Below, piece after piece: positions 27,603 through 37,239 of a stretch of 49,582 bases of DNA. The notes beneath the pieces were generated by a model. That model ran no database searches. It saw only the letters and a program-made list of their open reading frames with translations, and had not been told where the DNA came from. The number at the start of each line of letters is the position of its first letter. The first letter of the stretch is position 1. The translations under genes and the position numbers were made by a program. Origin of the DNA: an uncultured Pelagibacteraceae bacterium (GTDB lineage: Bacteria; Pseudomonadota; Alphaproteobacteria; Pelagibacterales; Pelagibacteraceae); NCBI GenBank assembly GCA_902619665.1, contig CACNFB010000007.1, positions 1 to 49,582 on the forward strand, in the 5' to 3' direction.

Positions 27603-29155
27603 TGTCTAAAATGTCTAGTTTTCGAAAAAACTAGCACAGTATCTGTATTGTTGGCAAACTTTATAATTTCCTTATCTCGTATTGAGCCGTAGGGCTGAAT
27701 AATCGCTTTTACACCAGATTGGACTAGTGTCTCAATCCCATCAACAAAAGGAAAAAAAGCATCGGAAGCCGCAACTAAATTTTCTGAATTGTGATTAAAT
27801 TTTTTCATTTTATTAACAGCAATTTCACAACTATCCAATCTGCTAGGTTGTCCCGATCCAATTCCTACTGTTGAATTATTATTTGTTAATACAATTGCAT
27901 TAGATTTTACAAATCTACAAATATTGAATGCAAAAATAAGATCATTAAAAATTTTTTTACTAGGTTTCTTTTTTGACACAACTTTAAACATTTTTTTATT
28001 TAAATTTTTATTATCAGAAGTTTGTAAAATAAAGTTTCTTGAAAGTGTATTAATGATTAATTGATTTGCGCCAGGTTTTTGATTATTTTTAATAATTCTT
28101 AAGTTCTTTTTTTTCTTTAAAATAGATAAAGCTTTAGCATCAAAATCTTTAGCAACTACAACTTCAAAAAATTTATTGTTTATCTCTCTAGCTGTTTCTA
28201 ACTTAATTTTATAGTTACAAATAATAACCCCACCAAATGCACTTATTGGATCACAATTAAAAGCTTGTTTGAAGCTAGAAAATTGATTTTTTTCAATAGA
28301 TACGCCTGATGGATTAGCATGCTTAATTATAGTTGTGCCTATCCCTTTTGGTAAACTATTAATAATATCTAGTCCAAAATAAATATCGTTATAGTTATTA
28401 TAACTTAATTCTTTACCATTTAATTTTTCTAATTCTGCAAAATTTTCTCTAGAGTATAATGCTCCCGATTGATGTGGATTTTCCCCATACCTTAATTTGC
28501 TAATTAATGTTCCATTAAAAGTAATCTTATTCGGATATTTATTCTCCATAATTGTATTAAAGTATTTTGAAATATTTGTGTCGTAGTAAGCAGTTTCATT
28601 AAAAGCTTCTTGAGATAATTCTTTCCTAAATTTAAGTGATGTTGACCCTTTATTATTGTTCATTTCATTAACTAAACCATCCAATTGATGGTTAGATGTA
28701 ATTACAACCACATCTTTAAAGTTTTTTGCAGCAGATCTCACTAGAGCTGGACCACCAATATCAATATTTTCGATTATTTTATTTTCGTTTTTAGTTTCAA
28801 GAACAGTTTTTTCAAAAGGATAAAAATTAACAATTACAAGATCTATATTTTTAAAGTTTTGTTTTTTTATTTGATTGAGGTGTTTTTTATTATCTCTCTT
28901 AAAAAGTATTCCAGAATGTACTTTAGGATGTAGAGTTTTTACTCTACCGTCTAAAATTTCCTGAAAACCTGTGAAATCTCTTATCTCAGAACATTTAAAT
29001 TTATGTTTTTTTATATAATTAAAAGTGCCTCCAGAGCTTATAACCTCAACTTTAAATTTTTTTAACGTTGGTAAAATTTTATAAAGTTCAGACTTGTCAG
29101 AAACAGATATTAGAGCTCTTCTTATTTTTCTCTTCATATTTTTCTGATTTCCCAT
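27599..29155 (-). CDS. purH: Bifunctional AICAR formyltransferase / IMP cyclohydrolase
   Basis: A 518-residue protein catalysing the last two steps of purine synthesis. The N-terminal IMP cyclohydrolase domain (to ~200) contains RALISVSDKSELYKILP, VISSGGTFNYI and DIGGPALVRSAAKN. The C-terminal transformylase domain has RYGENPHQSGALY, IIKHANPSGVS with the catalytic Lys-His, GIGSGQPSRLDSC and SDAFFPFVDGIE. Met7 at 29137 is a likelier start than 29155, because homologues begin a few residues before RRALISVSDK. The upstream heparinase-like gene overlaps by up to 22 bases. AICAR made by HisF feeds this enzyme. Confidence 0.97.
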   Translation of the reverse strand: MGNQKNMKRKIRRALISVSDKSELYKILPTLKKFKVEVISSGGTFNYIKKHKFKCSEIRDFTGFQEILDGRVKTLHPKVHSGILFKRDNKKHLNQIKKQNFKNIDLVIVNFYPFEKTVLETKNENKIIENIDIGGPALVRSAAKNFKDVVVITSNHQLDGLVNEMNNNKGSTSLKFRKELSQEAFNETAYYDTNISKYFNTIMENKYPNKITFNGTLISKLRYGENPHQSGALYSRENFAELEKLNGKELSYNNYNDIYFGLDIINSLPKGIGTTIIKHANPSGVSIEKNQFSSFKQAFNCDPISAFGGVIICNYKIKLETAREINNKFFEVVVAKDFDAKALSILKKKKNLRIIKNNQKPGANQLIINTLSRNFILQTSDNKNLNKKMFKVVSKKKPSKKIFNDLIFAFNICRFVKSNAIVLTNNNSTVGIGSGQPSRLDSCEIAVNKMKKFNHNSENLVAASDAFFPFVDGIETLVQSGVKAIIQPYGSIRDKEIIKFANNTDTVLVFSKTRHFRH

Positions 29156-30759
29156 TTAATTTTTTCTTCTTCCTTTGTAATTACTCCACTTACATAAATA
29201 TTTTTATTTTCAGTGTAAGAATTTTTTTTTCCAAAATATAGTCCTGTCTCAATGCCAAAATTTTTATGATTGCAAATGAATCTCCATCCAGTTTTTTTAA
29301 GTTGTAATAAAATAGACTGCTTATCCTGTGTCTTTATTGCGTTAGTACTTGGTAGTAAATGAAATCTAATATCATAACCAATTTTTCGAAAATTTTTTTT
29401 GCTAACTATTAAATCCTCTCCAATGTACTTAAATTCTTTCGGAAAAAATTTAATATTTCTTTGATGTAAAATGCCATATTCTTTCATGTAACCGTCATGT
29501 ACTCCTTGTATTTCCCAAATTTCATCATCTTGGTAAATTTTTTTGTTTGTCACTTTAATGTTATTTTCCAAAGTAAAATAACCTAAATTCTCCTTTTTAA
29601 ATTTACATGAAGACCTATCATCAATTGAGAGCGTAGAATGTGCGGCTGTTGATTTAGATAAAATATTTAATTTATGATTATAATCTTGAAAGTACCCACA
29701 ATTAGTGATTATTTTTTCTTTATTGTGAAAAATCTCAAACGATAAGGCACCCGATTGGTAATCAGCAGAGTATTTCTTTTCAGGTGCTGTTCCAAAATCA
29801 ACTACAATTTTATCTTTTTTATTTTTAAGTATTGAATAACCTCCAATACTATTAAATTTGTTCTTAAATTTATAGCAATGTTCTTTTAAATATTTTTTGA
29901 ACTCAGTAGTATCTAAATTATGGTTGCCATTAAACAAACAAGTACCGTCGTTCTCTTCAAAATAAAAATTAAAAGATTGACCGAGATAAAATATAATTTC
30001 ATTTAAAAACTCTGGTATATCAGTATTAGAATCTTTTAGTAATTCTCTTATAAAAACAAAATACCTTAAGTAAAAAATTACCTGTCTCGGATTTCTAGAT
30101 TTTGGAAAGCCATCGTTATCAAAAAAAGTGTTAATTATTTTCTTTAGTAATTGAAATCCAATATTTAAATATTGCATTTGACTTTTAAAACATAGACCAC
30201 CCATAATAATTGCGGAACACCCGATCATTTTAACATTAACTAGTTCAGTATTTTCTATTTCATTAGTTAAATGATTTAATTGTTTTTTTATAATTTTTGT
30301 AAAATTTATTTTAAAATTCTCATCACCTTCATGATAGAAGTTGTTGCTATTTGCTATCCAAGAAATAACTCTCTTTGAGAGTGTGTCTAGTTCCCAGCTT
30401 TTGAAACTGTAGTTTTGATTTAAATTTGTCCAATTAGAGATTACAGATCTAGTAATTTTCTTTGAAGATTTTAAATCAATAGTAAACAACCAAAAAAAAC
30501 TATGTAGTTTTTTAAAATCTTTTTTTGTCAAATTTTGATTTTTCCAGATACTTTCTATATCGTAATCCTCAATTCTATTTCTACGATCTTTAACTTTTAC
30601 TATACAATCAAATATCTTAAGGTGTGGAATATACTCAAAACCACCATCAAAAATTTTTGAAATTTTAGTATTATAAATACTTGAGTTTAAATAAATTTTT
30701 CTAATTTGCTTTGTAATATATAAAAAAGGATTAATGATAGAATTTTCTTTGTAACCCAT
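29134..30759 (-). CDS. Heparinase II/III-like protein
   Basis: This 541-residue protein is of the heparinase II/III-like family often found directly upstream of purH in alphaproteobacteria. The C-terminal beta domain is visible in KIVVDFGTAPEKKYSADYQSGALSFEIF, IITNCGYFQDYN and STAAHSTLSIDD, which correspond to the ALxFELS...NxG...GAHNTLxIDG pattern of the family. The N-terminal alpha-helical toroid is divergent. I see no signal peptide. In these organisms the substrate is unknown and real heparin lyase activity is doubtful. It lies 5 bases after rpe. Confidence 0.85.
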   Translation of the reverse strand: MGYKENSIINPFLYITKQIRKIYLNSSIYNTKISKIFDGGFEYIPHLKIFDCIVKVKDRRNRIEDYDIESIWKNQNLTKKDFKKLHSFFWLFTIDLKSSKKITRSVISNWTNLNQNYSFKSWELDTLSKRVISWIANSNNFYHEGDENFKINFTKIIKKQLNHLTNEIENTELVNVKMIGCSAIIMGGLCFKSQMQYLNIGFQLLKKIINTFFDNDGFPKSRNPRQVIFYLRYFVFIRELLKDSNTDIPEFLNEIIFYLGQSFNFYFEENDGTCLFNGNHNLDTTEFKKYLKEHCYKFKNKFNSIGGYSILKNKKDKIVVDFGTAPEKKYSADYQSGALSFEIFHNKEKIITNCGYFQDYNHKLNILSKSTAAHSTLSIDDRSSCKFKKENLGYFTLENNIKVTNKKIYQDDEIWEIQGVHDGYMKEYGILHQRNIKFFPKEFKYIGEDLIVSKKNFRKIGYDIRFHLLPSTNAIKTQDKQSILLQLKKTGWRFICNHKNFGIETGLYFGKKNSYTENKNIYVSGVITKEEEKIKWEIRKI

Positions 30760-30764
30760 GCAAT

Positions 30765-31424
30765 CTAAATAGTTTTTAAAAAATTTATATTTTTCTTAAT
30801 GTCTCCATTATTTTCTTTAAAAATTGTTGTACCTGAAACTAAAATATTTGCCCCAGCTTCAAGAACTTCTTTAAAATTTGAGAAATTTATTCCACCATCA
30901 ACTTCAATATCAAATTTAAAACTATTTTTATTTTTAATTTCGCTTAATTTTTCAATTTTTTTTAGAACATCTTTTATAAATTTTTGACCTCCAAATCCTG
31001 GAAAAACACTCATTACTAAAACTAAATCAATTTGATCTAGATACTTTTCTATTACTTCAATTTTTGTGTCTGGATTCAAAGATAAACCCACTTTTTTTTT
31101 ATATTTTTTTATCTCTTCAATAGACCCTTGCAATGAAGTAGTTGCCTCTGGGTGTATTGTAATTATATCAGCACCACTTTCTGCATAATCTTTTATATAC
31201 TTATGCACAGGATTGATCATTAAATGAACGTCAAATGGAATATTGGTATATTTCCTTAAAGCTTTTATCACGGGAGGGCCTATAGTTAGATTAGGTACAA
31301 AGTGACCATCCATAACATCTACATGGATCATATCAGCGCCACCGCTTTCCAAATTCTTAATTTCTTGTCCAAGTTGACTAAAATCAGCGGATAAAATTGA
31401 TGGTGAAATTTTTATTTTTTTCAT
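30765..31424 (-). CDS. rpe: Ribulose-phosphate 3-epimerase
   Basis: A 219-residue (beta-alpha)8 enzyme interconverting ribulose 5-phosphate and xylulose 5-phosphate. Signatures are ISPSILSADFSQLGQEI at the N-terminus, MIHVDVMDGHFVPNLTIGP with the metal-binding His and Asp, DVHLMI, LVMSVFPGFGGQKFI, and DIEVDGGIN for phosphate binding. The length is standard. It heads rpe-heparinase-purH on the minus strand and lies 42 bases downstream of the YggT-like gene. Confidence 0.98.
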   Translation of the reverse strand: MKKIKISPSILSADFSQLGQEIKNLESGGADMIHVDVMDGHFVPNLTIGPPVIKALRKYTNIPFDVHLMINPVHKYIKDYAESGADIITIHPEATTSLQGSIEEIKKYKKKVGLSLNPDTKIEVIEKYLDQIDLVLVMSVFPGFGGQKFIKDVLKKIEKLSEIKNKNSFKFDIEVDGGINFSNFKEVLEAGANILVSGTTIFKENNGDIKKNINFLKTI

Positions 31425-31466
31425 TGATACTTATTTACTAGTATCAATTTTTGTTTTTTTTTTGAA

Positions 31467-31817
31467 TTATTTTTTACCAAATATTTGGTAGATTTGAGAC
31501 GCAATTTCACTTTCCAATGGAAAAGAGAGCATACCCATTACTGAATAACCCATTAAGTAAGGCATTAGATAAAATCTGAACATATAGAAAAACCAAGCCA
31601 CATATAAAGGCACTAGAGGTTTTATGATGAAGGATGGAGTTATAAACCTAAACATCGTTATAAAAGGATCTGTCAATTTAACGAAAACTTTCATAAAGAA
31701 AAAACTAGAGTCTTCCCTTTGAAATATGTTCATTGCAACTCTACCAATTAAAGTCCACATGATCATGCCCATGACGTAGTCAATTAGGTAAATCATTGGG
31801 TGAAAATTTGCGTACAT
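31467..31817 (-). CDS. YggT-like two-helix membrane protein
   Basis: This 116-residue protein has two hydrophobic segments, MIYLIDYVMGMIMWTLIGRV (about 8-27) and VPLYVAWFFYMFRFYLMPYL (about 69-88). Between them are FVKLTDPFITMFRFITPSFI and NIFQREDSSF, the LTDPxLxxxRxxxP pattern of the YggT family, some members of which are linked to envelope or cell-division functions. A second YggT gene is at 43008-43298. It follows the symporter terminator directly, so it needs its own promoter or read-through; the terminator ends only about 15 bases before its ATG. Confidence 0.7.
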   Translation of the reverse strand: MYANFHPMIYLIDYVMGMIMWTLIGRVAMNIFQREDSSFFFMKVFVKLTDPFITMFRFITPSFIIKPLVPLYVAWFFYMFRFYLMPYLMGYSVMGMLSFPLESEIASQIYQIFGKK

Positions 31818-31832
31818 GTCTGAGAAAAAAAC

Positions 31833-31861
31833 TTAAGGGGCGATAAATTCTCGCCCCTTAA
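31833..31861 (-). terminator. Rho-independent terminator after the symporter operon
   Basis: A perfect 11-base-pair stem (TTAAGGGGCGA / TCGCCCCTTAA) with a 7-base loop is followed on the minus strand by AGTTTTTTTC. It lies 12 bases past the symporter stop. GC-rich stems are rare in this AT-rich DNA, so it is a strong signal, and it is the only clear intrinsic terminator I found in the window. Confidence 0.93.
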
Positions 31862-31872
31862 AAATTAAGTAT

Positions 31873-33693
31873 TTAGTGTTGTCTTCCTAGTATCGCTTTA
31901 CCACTTGGTACACGAACATCGTCTACCATTTTCTGAGTAGCAGCGTCTGGCGCTTTAGTTGCCAAGCTGACTACGATCATAAGTACTAAGCTTACTACTG
32001 ATCCAACTATACCAAATGTTAACTGAGTAATATCTAAGAAACCAGGGTAACCACTTCTTACAGCAATTAAGTATGCTGTTCCAGCGGCTAGTCCTCCTAG
32101 CATTCCTGCGACTGCTCCTTGAGCATTTGCTCTCTTCCACCATACTCCTAGTACAAGTGGGAAGAATAATCCTGACATCGCAAAGTCAAAAGCCCAGATA
32201 ACCGAACCTAAGATACCTTGAATTTCAAGAGCTGCAATTGTTGCTCCAGCGAAACCAATTAATACAAGTAATATCCTTGCGATTAACAATCTTTTAGCTG
32301 TTTCCGCTTTAGGGTTAATCATCTTGTAGTAAATGTCGTGAGATAATGCATTAGATATCGCTAATACTAATCCGTCAGCTGTTGACATGGCAGCAGCCAT
32401 ACCTCCAGCAGCAACTAGACCAGAAATTACATATGGTAATCCTGCTATCTCTGGAGTTGCCAATACAACGGCTTTACCACCCATGAAGAACTCGTTTAAT
32501 TCGAGCGTTCCATTTCCGTTAAAGTCGCTTACAAACATTAAGTTTGCTTGGTTCCAGTTTTGATACCAGTCAATTGCTTGAACTTCAGAAATTGACTTAC
32601 CAATAATTCCTGTTGCTAAGTTTGGATCCATTAACGATAGTTTAGATAATGTAGCTAACATTGGAGCTGATGAATAAAGTAGGAATATAAAGAATAGTGA
32701 CCAACCTACTGATCTTCTAGCAGCTTTTACACTTGGAGTAGTAAAATATCTCATCATAACGTGTGGTAATGAAGCTGTTCCAGCCATCATACAAACCGCT
32801 AATGAAATAAATTTCCAAGGTGTAGTGTTAACTTCAGCGTGCGCTTTGGTTATACCTGATAGTCCTTTAGGAACCTGTTTTAAATCAGCTGCAGAATTTT
32901 TAACATCGCCAAGACCAAACTGAGCTTCTAACTCAGCGATTCTAGCAACTTCATCTGCTAACATTAAGTGTGGAAATACTCCAGCACCCATTTTGTTACT
33001 GATCCAGAATACAGGTATCAAGTAAGCTATAATCAATACAATGTATTGAGCTACTTGCGTCCATGTAACCGCTCTCATTCCACCAAGCATTGAACACATC
33101 AATATACTTGCTAATCCTACGTAAACAGCAATGTTAAAAGGAATATCAAGTGCAACTGATGCAATTGTTCCTGTAGCATTAATCTGCGCTGTCACATAAG
33201 TGAATGATGCAACTGTTAAGACTATTACCGCAGATAGTCTAGCTAAGTTTCCGCCATATCTAGTTCCAATGAAATCTGGAACTGTGTAACAACCAAATTT
33301 TCTTAAATATGGTGCTAGTAACGAAGCAACTAGTACGTATCCACCCGTCCAACCAACAAGTAGTGCCATATAACCATAACCTTTGAAGTAAATTCCTCCA
33401 GCCATCGCAACGAATGAAGCACCAGACATCCAGTCTGCTGCTGTAGCCATACCGTTGAACACTGTTGGAACTTGCCTTCCAGCTAAGTAATATGCATCAA
33501 CTTGAATTGTACGAGATAGGTAACCAATTAGTGCATAAATTAAAACTGTAAAGGCTACAAAGCAAATACCAATTACTTTTGCAGACATTCCAGCTTGTTC
33601 AGCAATCGCCATCAAGATTATGAAAACTATGAAACCACCGGTGTATGTTCCATAAATCTTGGGGAGATTGTTTATAAAATTACCCTTAAACAT
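31873..33693 (-). CDS. Sodium:solute symporter large subunit (acetate-type, VC_2705 subfamily)
   Basis: The 606-residue membrane protein belongs to the sodium:solute symporter family, with about 13 hydrophobic segments. Visible signatures include YYLAGRQVPTVFNGMATAADWMSGASFVAMAGG, PYLRKFGCYTVPDFIGTRYGG and the late GMAAAMSTADGLVLAISNALSHD. Pairing with a DUF4212 small subunit and closeness to acetyl-CoA synthetase suggest uptake of acetate or a similar short-chain acid. An EF-hand-like loop DFNGNGTLELNE sits at residues 390-401. Codon use is visibly less AT-rich than in neighbours, as in highly expressed genes. It shares one base with the small-subunit gene and ends at a strong terminator. 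Confidence 0.9.
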   Translation of the reverse strand: MFKGNFINNLPKIYGTYTGGFIVFIILMAIAEQAGMSAKVIGICFVAFTVLIYALIGYLSRTIQVDAYYLAGRQVPTVFNGMATAADWMSGASFVAMAGGIYFKGYGYMALLVGWTGGYVLVASLLAPYLRKFGCYTVPDFIGTRYGGNLARLSAVIVLTVASFTYVTAQINATGTIASVALDIPFNIAVYVGLASILMCSMLGGMRAVTWTQVAQYIVLIIAYLIPVFWISNKMGAGVFPHLMLADEVARIAELEAQFGLGDVKNSAADLKQVPKGLSGITKAHAEVNTTPWKFISLAVCMMAGTASLPHVMMRYFTTPSVKAARRSVGWSLFFIFLLYSSAPMLATLSKLSLMDPNLATGIIGKSISEVQAIDWYQNWNQANLMFVSDFNGNGTLELNEFFMGGKAVVLATPEIAGLPYVISGLVAAGGMAAAMSTADGLVLAISNALSHDIYYKMINPKAETAKRLLIARILLVLIGFAGATIAALEIQGILGSVIWAFDFAMSGLFFPLVLGVWWKRANAQGAVAGMLGGLAAGTAYLIAVRSGYPGFLDITQLTFGIVGSVVSLVLMIVVSLATKAPDAATQKMVDDVRVPSGKAILGRQH

Positions 33694-33956
33694 TAGTCAT
33701 CCTCTCTTTCAGAAAAGCCGAACTCTTCATCAATCTTTTCTTGTCTTCCCGCAAACCAAAAAATTAGTATTACGAAAATTCCAAGAGAACCTTGACATGT
33801 CATATAATATGACAATGGATATCCAAAAGGTCTGATAGATGATGCTTCCATTTCGGCACCGAAGAGGAAGATGCCAATAGAGAAAACGAACCAGATAGCT
33901 AGCGTTACAAATAGCAACCCTCTAGTCTTTTCCCAATGTTGTGCTTGTTTTGACAT
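33693..33956 (-). CDS. Symporter small subunit, DUF4212 family
   Basis: An 87-residue protein with two membrane helices: GLLFVTLAIWFVFSIGIFLFG and YYMTCQGSLGIFVILIFWFAG. WEKTRGL at the start and the acidic C-terminus EEFGFSERED match the small subunit found with VC_2705-type sodium:solute symporters. It is required in pairs with the large subunit encoded next, and the genes overlap by one base. A strong ribosome-binding site precedes its ATG. Confidence 0.9.
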   Translation of the reverse strand: MSKQAQHWEKTRGLLFVTLAIWFVFSIGIFLFGAEMEASSIRPFGYPLSYYMTCQGSLGIFVILIFWFAGRQEKIDEEFGFSEREDD

Positions 33957-33961
33957 TTTTT

Positions 33962-33968
33962 CCCTCCC
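33962..33968 (-). promoter_or_regulatory. Strong Shine-Dalgarno sequence before the symporter small subunit
   Basis: On the minus strand GGGAGGG ends 5 bases before the ATG. Most genes in the window have only weak AT-rich leaders, so this fits high expression of the transporter. Confidence 0.7.
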
Positions 33969-34073
33969 TATAGGTTAAAAGACGAAACATTACTCATTAT
34001 GAAAAATATTGGAACCCCTAAAATTCTCGTATTTTTTGTTATTTTATAATATATTACAACTTTTAGTATACAT

Positions 34074-34700
34074 ATGGCCCTAAAATATAGATTCAATCTT
34101 AAAGATATAAAATTAGAGGATTTCAAGGTCTATCTTCTTGCAATGTTTAAGGGAATTTTGCCCAAAAAAAAAATTAAAAATTTTTTAGATCTCGAACAAT
34201 TTATCCAAAAAAAATCTGCGTGGGTTACCCAAGTTACTTTGTACAATTATTTAAAAACAAGAATGGGTACAAAATATGTTTTACATTTTGATAATGATGT
34301 TTTTATTGACTCAATTAATTTAGCAAAATGGAATATCTATATAATCTCTTTACAAGATTTAACTTTTTTCACATTTTCTTATATCCATAATAATTTTAAT
34401 CTTAATGATTTTGAAAAGTCTAAAAGAATTTATGAAACAATCATTGACGAAGAAATTAAGAACGGTATGCCAGAAGACATAGCAGCCCACGGAAAAAAAA
34501 CTTTTTTTGAAAGATATGAAAAAATTGATTGGAAAAAGTATTATAACTCACTTCCATTTAATCCTAGTGCGCTAGCACTGTATAAATGGGCTCCCATTGC
34601 AGAGGAATTAAAAACTTTAGACAGAAAGATTGTTTTAAATTCTATGATACTCAAGTGGGATAATATTAAAGATGAATTTATAAAACTTATAAAGTTTTAA
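34074..34700 (+). CDS. Conserved-looking protein of unknown function in the acetate module
   Basis: I do not recognise this 208-residue protein. It seems soluble and mixed alpha-helical, with no signal peptide or membrane helix. Notable stretches are [19 protein letters not shown] (about 49-67), a [14 protein letters not shown] segment, and [19 protein letters not shown] near residues 161-179. It is divergent from the symporter genes (117-base gap with promoters) and converges on acs with a 4-base overlap, so by position it could act with acetate uptake or activation. That is inference from context only. Confidence 0.7.
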   Translation: MALKYRFNLKDIKLEDFKVYLLAMFKGILPKKKIKNFLDLEQFIQKKSAWVTQVTLYNYLKTRMGTKYVLHFDNDVFIDSINLAKWNIYIISLQDLTFFTFSYIHNNFNLNDFEKSKRIYETIIDEEIKNGMPEDIAAHGKKTFFERYEKIDWKKYYNSLPFNPSALALYKWAPIAEELKTLDRKIVLNSMILKWDNIKDEFIKLIKF

Positions 34701-36775
34701 ATATTTTTTCTCTCATCAACTAAACTTTGTACAACACTCGGGTCAGCTAAGGTTGTTGTATCACCAAGTTGATCATGTTCATTTGCTGCAATCTTTCTTA
34801 AAATTCTTCTCATTATTTTTCCCGATCTAGTTTTTGGCAACCCAGGAGAAAAATGTATCAGATCAGGCGTAGCAATTGGACCTATTTGTTTTCTAACCCA
34901 TAACTTTAATTCTCTCTCTAAATCTCCATCTGCTTTTTCACCTACGTTAAGAGTGACATAACAATAAAGACCGTTACCTTTTATATCATGAGGGTATCCA
35001 ACTACTGCAGCCTCTGCTACTTTTGGATGTGCAACGAACGCACTTTCAATTTCTGCTGTTCCAAGATTGTGTCCTGATACTATTATTACATCATCAACTC
35101 TTCCTGTTATCCAATAATATCCATCTTTATCTCTTCTGCATCCATCTCCAGTAAAATACTTTCCATCAAATTGAGAAAAGTAAGTTTCGATAAATCTGTT
35201 ATGATCACCATAAACCGTTCTCATTTGCCCAGGCCAAGATTGAGCAATACAAAGTCTTCCCTGCGCTTCACCTTTCAATACCTTGCCATTTTTATCAACA
35301 ATAACTGGCTTAATCCCGTAGAAAGGTTTAGTCGCGGACCCTGGTTTAAGATCAATTGCCCCTGTTTGTGGGCTTATTAAAATACCACCTGTTTCTGTTT
35401 GCCACCAAGTATCAACAATTGGACACTTCGAATCCCCTACGGTTTTATAATACCACTCCCACGCTTCTGGATTTATTGGCTCCCCAACTGTACCTAATAA
35501 TTTTAAGGTTTTTCTTGAAGTTTTTTTAACAGGCTTATCTCCCTCTCTCATTAAGGCTCTAATTGCAGTTGGTGCAGTATAAAAAATGTTGACCTTATAT
35601 TTGTCTACTATCTGCCACCATCTAGATGAGTCCGGATAAGTAGGTATTCCCTCGAACATTAATGTTGTAGCTCCATTTGCTAAAGGTCCATAAATTATAT
35701 AGCTATGACCTGTGACCCACCCAATATCCGCAGTACACCAATAAATATCTTTTGGTTTGTAATTAAAAATATATTGATGTGTCATTGACGCATAAACTAA
35801 ATAGCCACCTGTTGTATGAAGAACTCCCTTAGGTTTTCCGGTAGAACCTGATGTATACAATATGAAAAGAGGATCTTCAGCATTCATCTCTTCAGGTTCA
35901 CAATATGAAGAAACTTTTTTTGTTATATCGTGATACCAGACATCTCTGCTATCATCCCAGCTAATATCAGCACCTGTTCTTTTAACAACTACACATTTTT
36001 TTACATTAGGACAGCTCATTAATGCTTCATCTGTGATTGATTTTAAAGGTATAGTTTTGCCTCCTCTTATCCCTTCATCAGCTGTTACCACATAGTCTGA
36101 CTCACAATCATTTATACGTCCAGCTATACTGTCAGGAGAGAAACCACCAAAAATTATTGAGTGTATAGCTCCAATTCTTGCGCATGCTAGCATTGTGTAT
36201 GCTAATTCAGGTATCATTGTTAAATAAATTGTTACTCTGTCACCTTTTTGTACTCCAATTTCTTTTAAACCATTTGCGATTTTACAAACTTCATTATGAA
36301 GTTGTTTATAAGTTATTTTTTTTTGTACCTTTGGATCATCTCCAACCCACATAATTGCAGTTTTATCTTTATTATTTTTTAGGTGTCTATCTATGCAGTT
36401 TGCTGAAGCATTGAGTGTTCCATCATAAAACCACTTAATATTTACCTCTGAACTACTATACTTTACATCTTTGATTTTTGTGTAGGGCTTTATCCAAGAG
36501 ATTCTTTTACCTTCTTTTCTCCAAAATCCATCATTATCTTTTAAAGATTGACTATATTTTTTTTCATAAATATTTTTGTTTACAATGGCCTTTTTCACCC
36601 ATTCCGATTTAACTTTGTAAATTTTTTCTACAGACTTGTTTTCTTTGTTACTTAATTTTTTTATCTTTTTTCTTTTAATTCTAATTTTACTCCTTTTTTT
36701 TATCTTAGATTTATACCTCCTTTTAGTTTTTTTACTTTTTCTTCTTTTTTTCATTTTTTTTGATTTTTTTAACAT
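34697..36775 (-). CDS. acs: Acetyl-CoA synthetase with a lysine/arginine-rich N-terminal tail
   Basis: The 692-residue AMP-forming acetate-CoA ligase carries [39 protein letters not shown]-like ACAS_N features, the P-loop [20 protein letters not shown], the acetyl-pocket [26 protein letters not shown] and the C-terminal [11 protein letters not shown], whose lysine is acetylated in homologues. It activates acetate (possibly propionate) to acyl-CoA. The usual length is about 650; the extra ~45 residues at the N-terminus are almost wholly Lys, Arg and Ser. I found no internal ATG before the domain, so the tail may be real or a non-ATG start may be used. Confidence 0.96.
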   Translation of the reverse strand: MLKKSKKMKKRRKSKKTKRRYKSKIKKRSKIRIKRKKIKKLSNKENKSVEKIYKVKSEWVKKAIVNKNIYEKKYSQSLKDNDGFWRKEGKRISWIKPYTKIKDVKYSSSEVNIKWFYDGTLNASANCIDRHLKNNKDKTAIMWVGDDPKVQKKITYKQLHNEVCKIANGLKEIGVQKGDRVTIYLTMIPELAYTMLACARIGAIHSIIFGGFSPDSIAGRINDCESDYVVTADEGIRGGKTIPLKSITDEALMSCPNVKKCVVVKRTGADISWDDSRDVWYHDITKKVSSYCEPEEMNAEDPLFILYTSGSTGKPKGVLHTTGGYLVYASMTHQYIFNYKPKDIYWCTADIGWVTGHSYIIYGPLANGATTLMFEGIPTYPDSSRWWQIVDKYKVNIFYTAPTAIRALMREGDKPVKKTSRKTLKLLGTVGEPINPEAWEWYYKTVGDSKCPIVDTWWQTETGGILISPQTGAIDLKPGSATKPFYGIKPVIVDKNGKVLKGEAQGRLCIAQSWPGQMRTVYGDHNRFIETYFSQFDGKYFTGDGCRRDKDGYYWITGRVDDVIIVSGHNLGTAEIESAFVAHPKVAEAAVVGYPHDIKGNGLYCYVTLNVGEKADGDLERELKLWVRKQIGPIATPDLIHFSPGLPKTRSGKIMRRILRKIAANEHDQLGDTTTLADPSVVQSLVDERKNI

Positions 36776-36784
36776 TTTTTTAAT

Positions 36785-37195
36785 TTAGTCTCCGAGCCTA
36801 TTTAAAATCTTCCAGCTTTTAGAGTCAATAGGCATTACTGATAGTCTAGTTTGCTTAATTAGAGGTAATTGTTGAAGTTCTTTAATTTTCTTAATATTTT
36901 TCAGTGTAACTGGGTTTTTAAATTTCTTTTCAAACTTAACTCTTACAGCTACAAATTTTTTCTCTTTGTCCATAGGGTCAATAAATGACTCCTTAATAAC
37001 TTTTACAATACCAACTATTTCCTTACCTATGTTTGAATGATAAAAAAAACATAAGTCACCTATCTTCATCTCTTTTAAGTTTTTGGCTGCTTGGTAATTT
37101 CTTACCCCATCCCAAATTGCACCTTTAGAACCAGCTTTTATTTGCTGGTCAATTGACCATACATCTGGTTCTGATTTTAGTAACCAATAATTCAT
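36785..37195 (-). CDS. EVE domain protein (DUF55, thymocyte nuclear protein 1-like)
   Basis: The 136-residue protein is a single EVE (PUA-like) domain. It opens with the hallmark YWLLKSEPDVWSIDQQ, then GAIWDGVRNYQAAKNLKEMKIGDLCFFYHS, EIVGIVKVI, and a C-terminal LIKQTRLSVMPIDSKSWKIL. EVE proteins bind modified bases in DNA or RNA; the bacterial role is not settled. It lies 9 bases upstream of acs on the same strand. Confidence 0.95.
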   Translation of the reverse strand: MNYWLLKSEPDVWSIDQQIKAGSKGAIWDGVRNYQAAKNLKEMKIGDLCFFYHSNIGKEIVGIVKVIKESFIDPMDKEKKFVAVRVKFEKKFKNPVTLKNIKKIKELQQLPLIKQTRLSVMPIDSKSWKILNRLGD

Positions 37196-37239
37196 TCAGA
37201 ACTGTTTTTTTTTATTAATCTACATTAAAATAAAAAATT

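Noticed and set aside
36640-36775. Frameshift as the cause of the Lys/Arg-rich acs start
   Set aside because: Although the DNA is full of A-runs, I saw no alternative frame that gives a more Acs-like N-terminus; it remains possible but unsupported.
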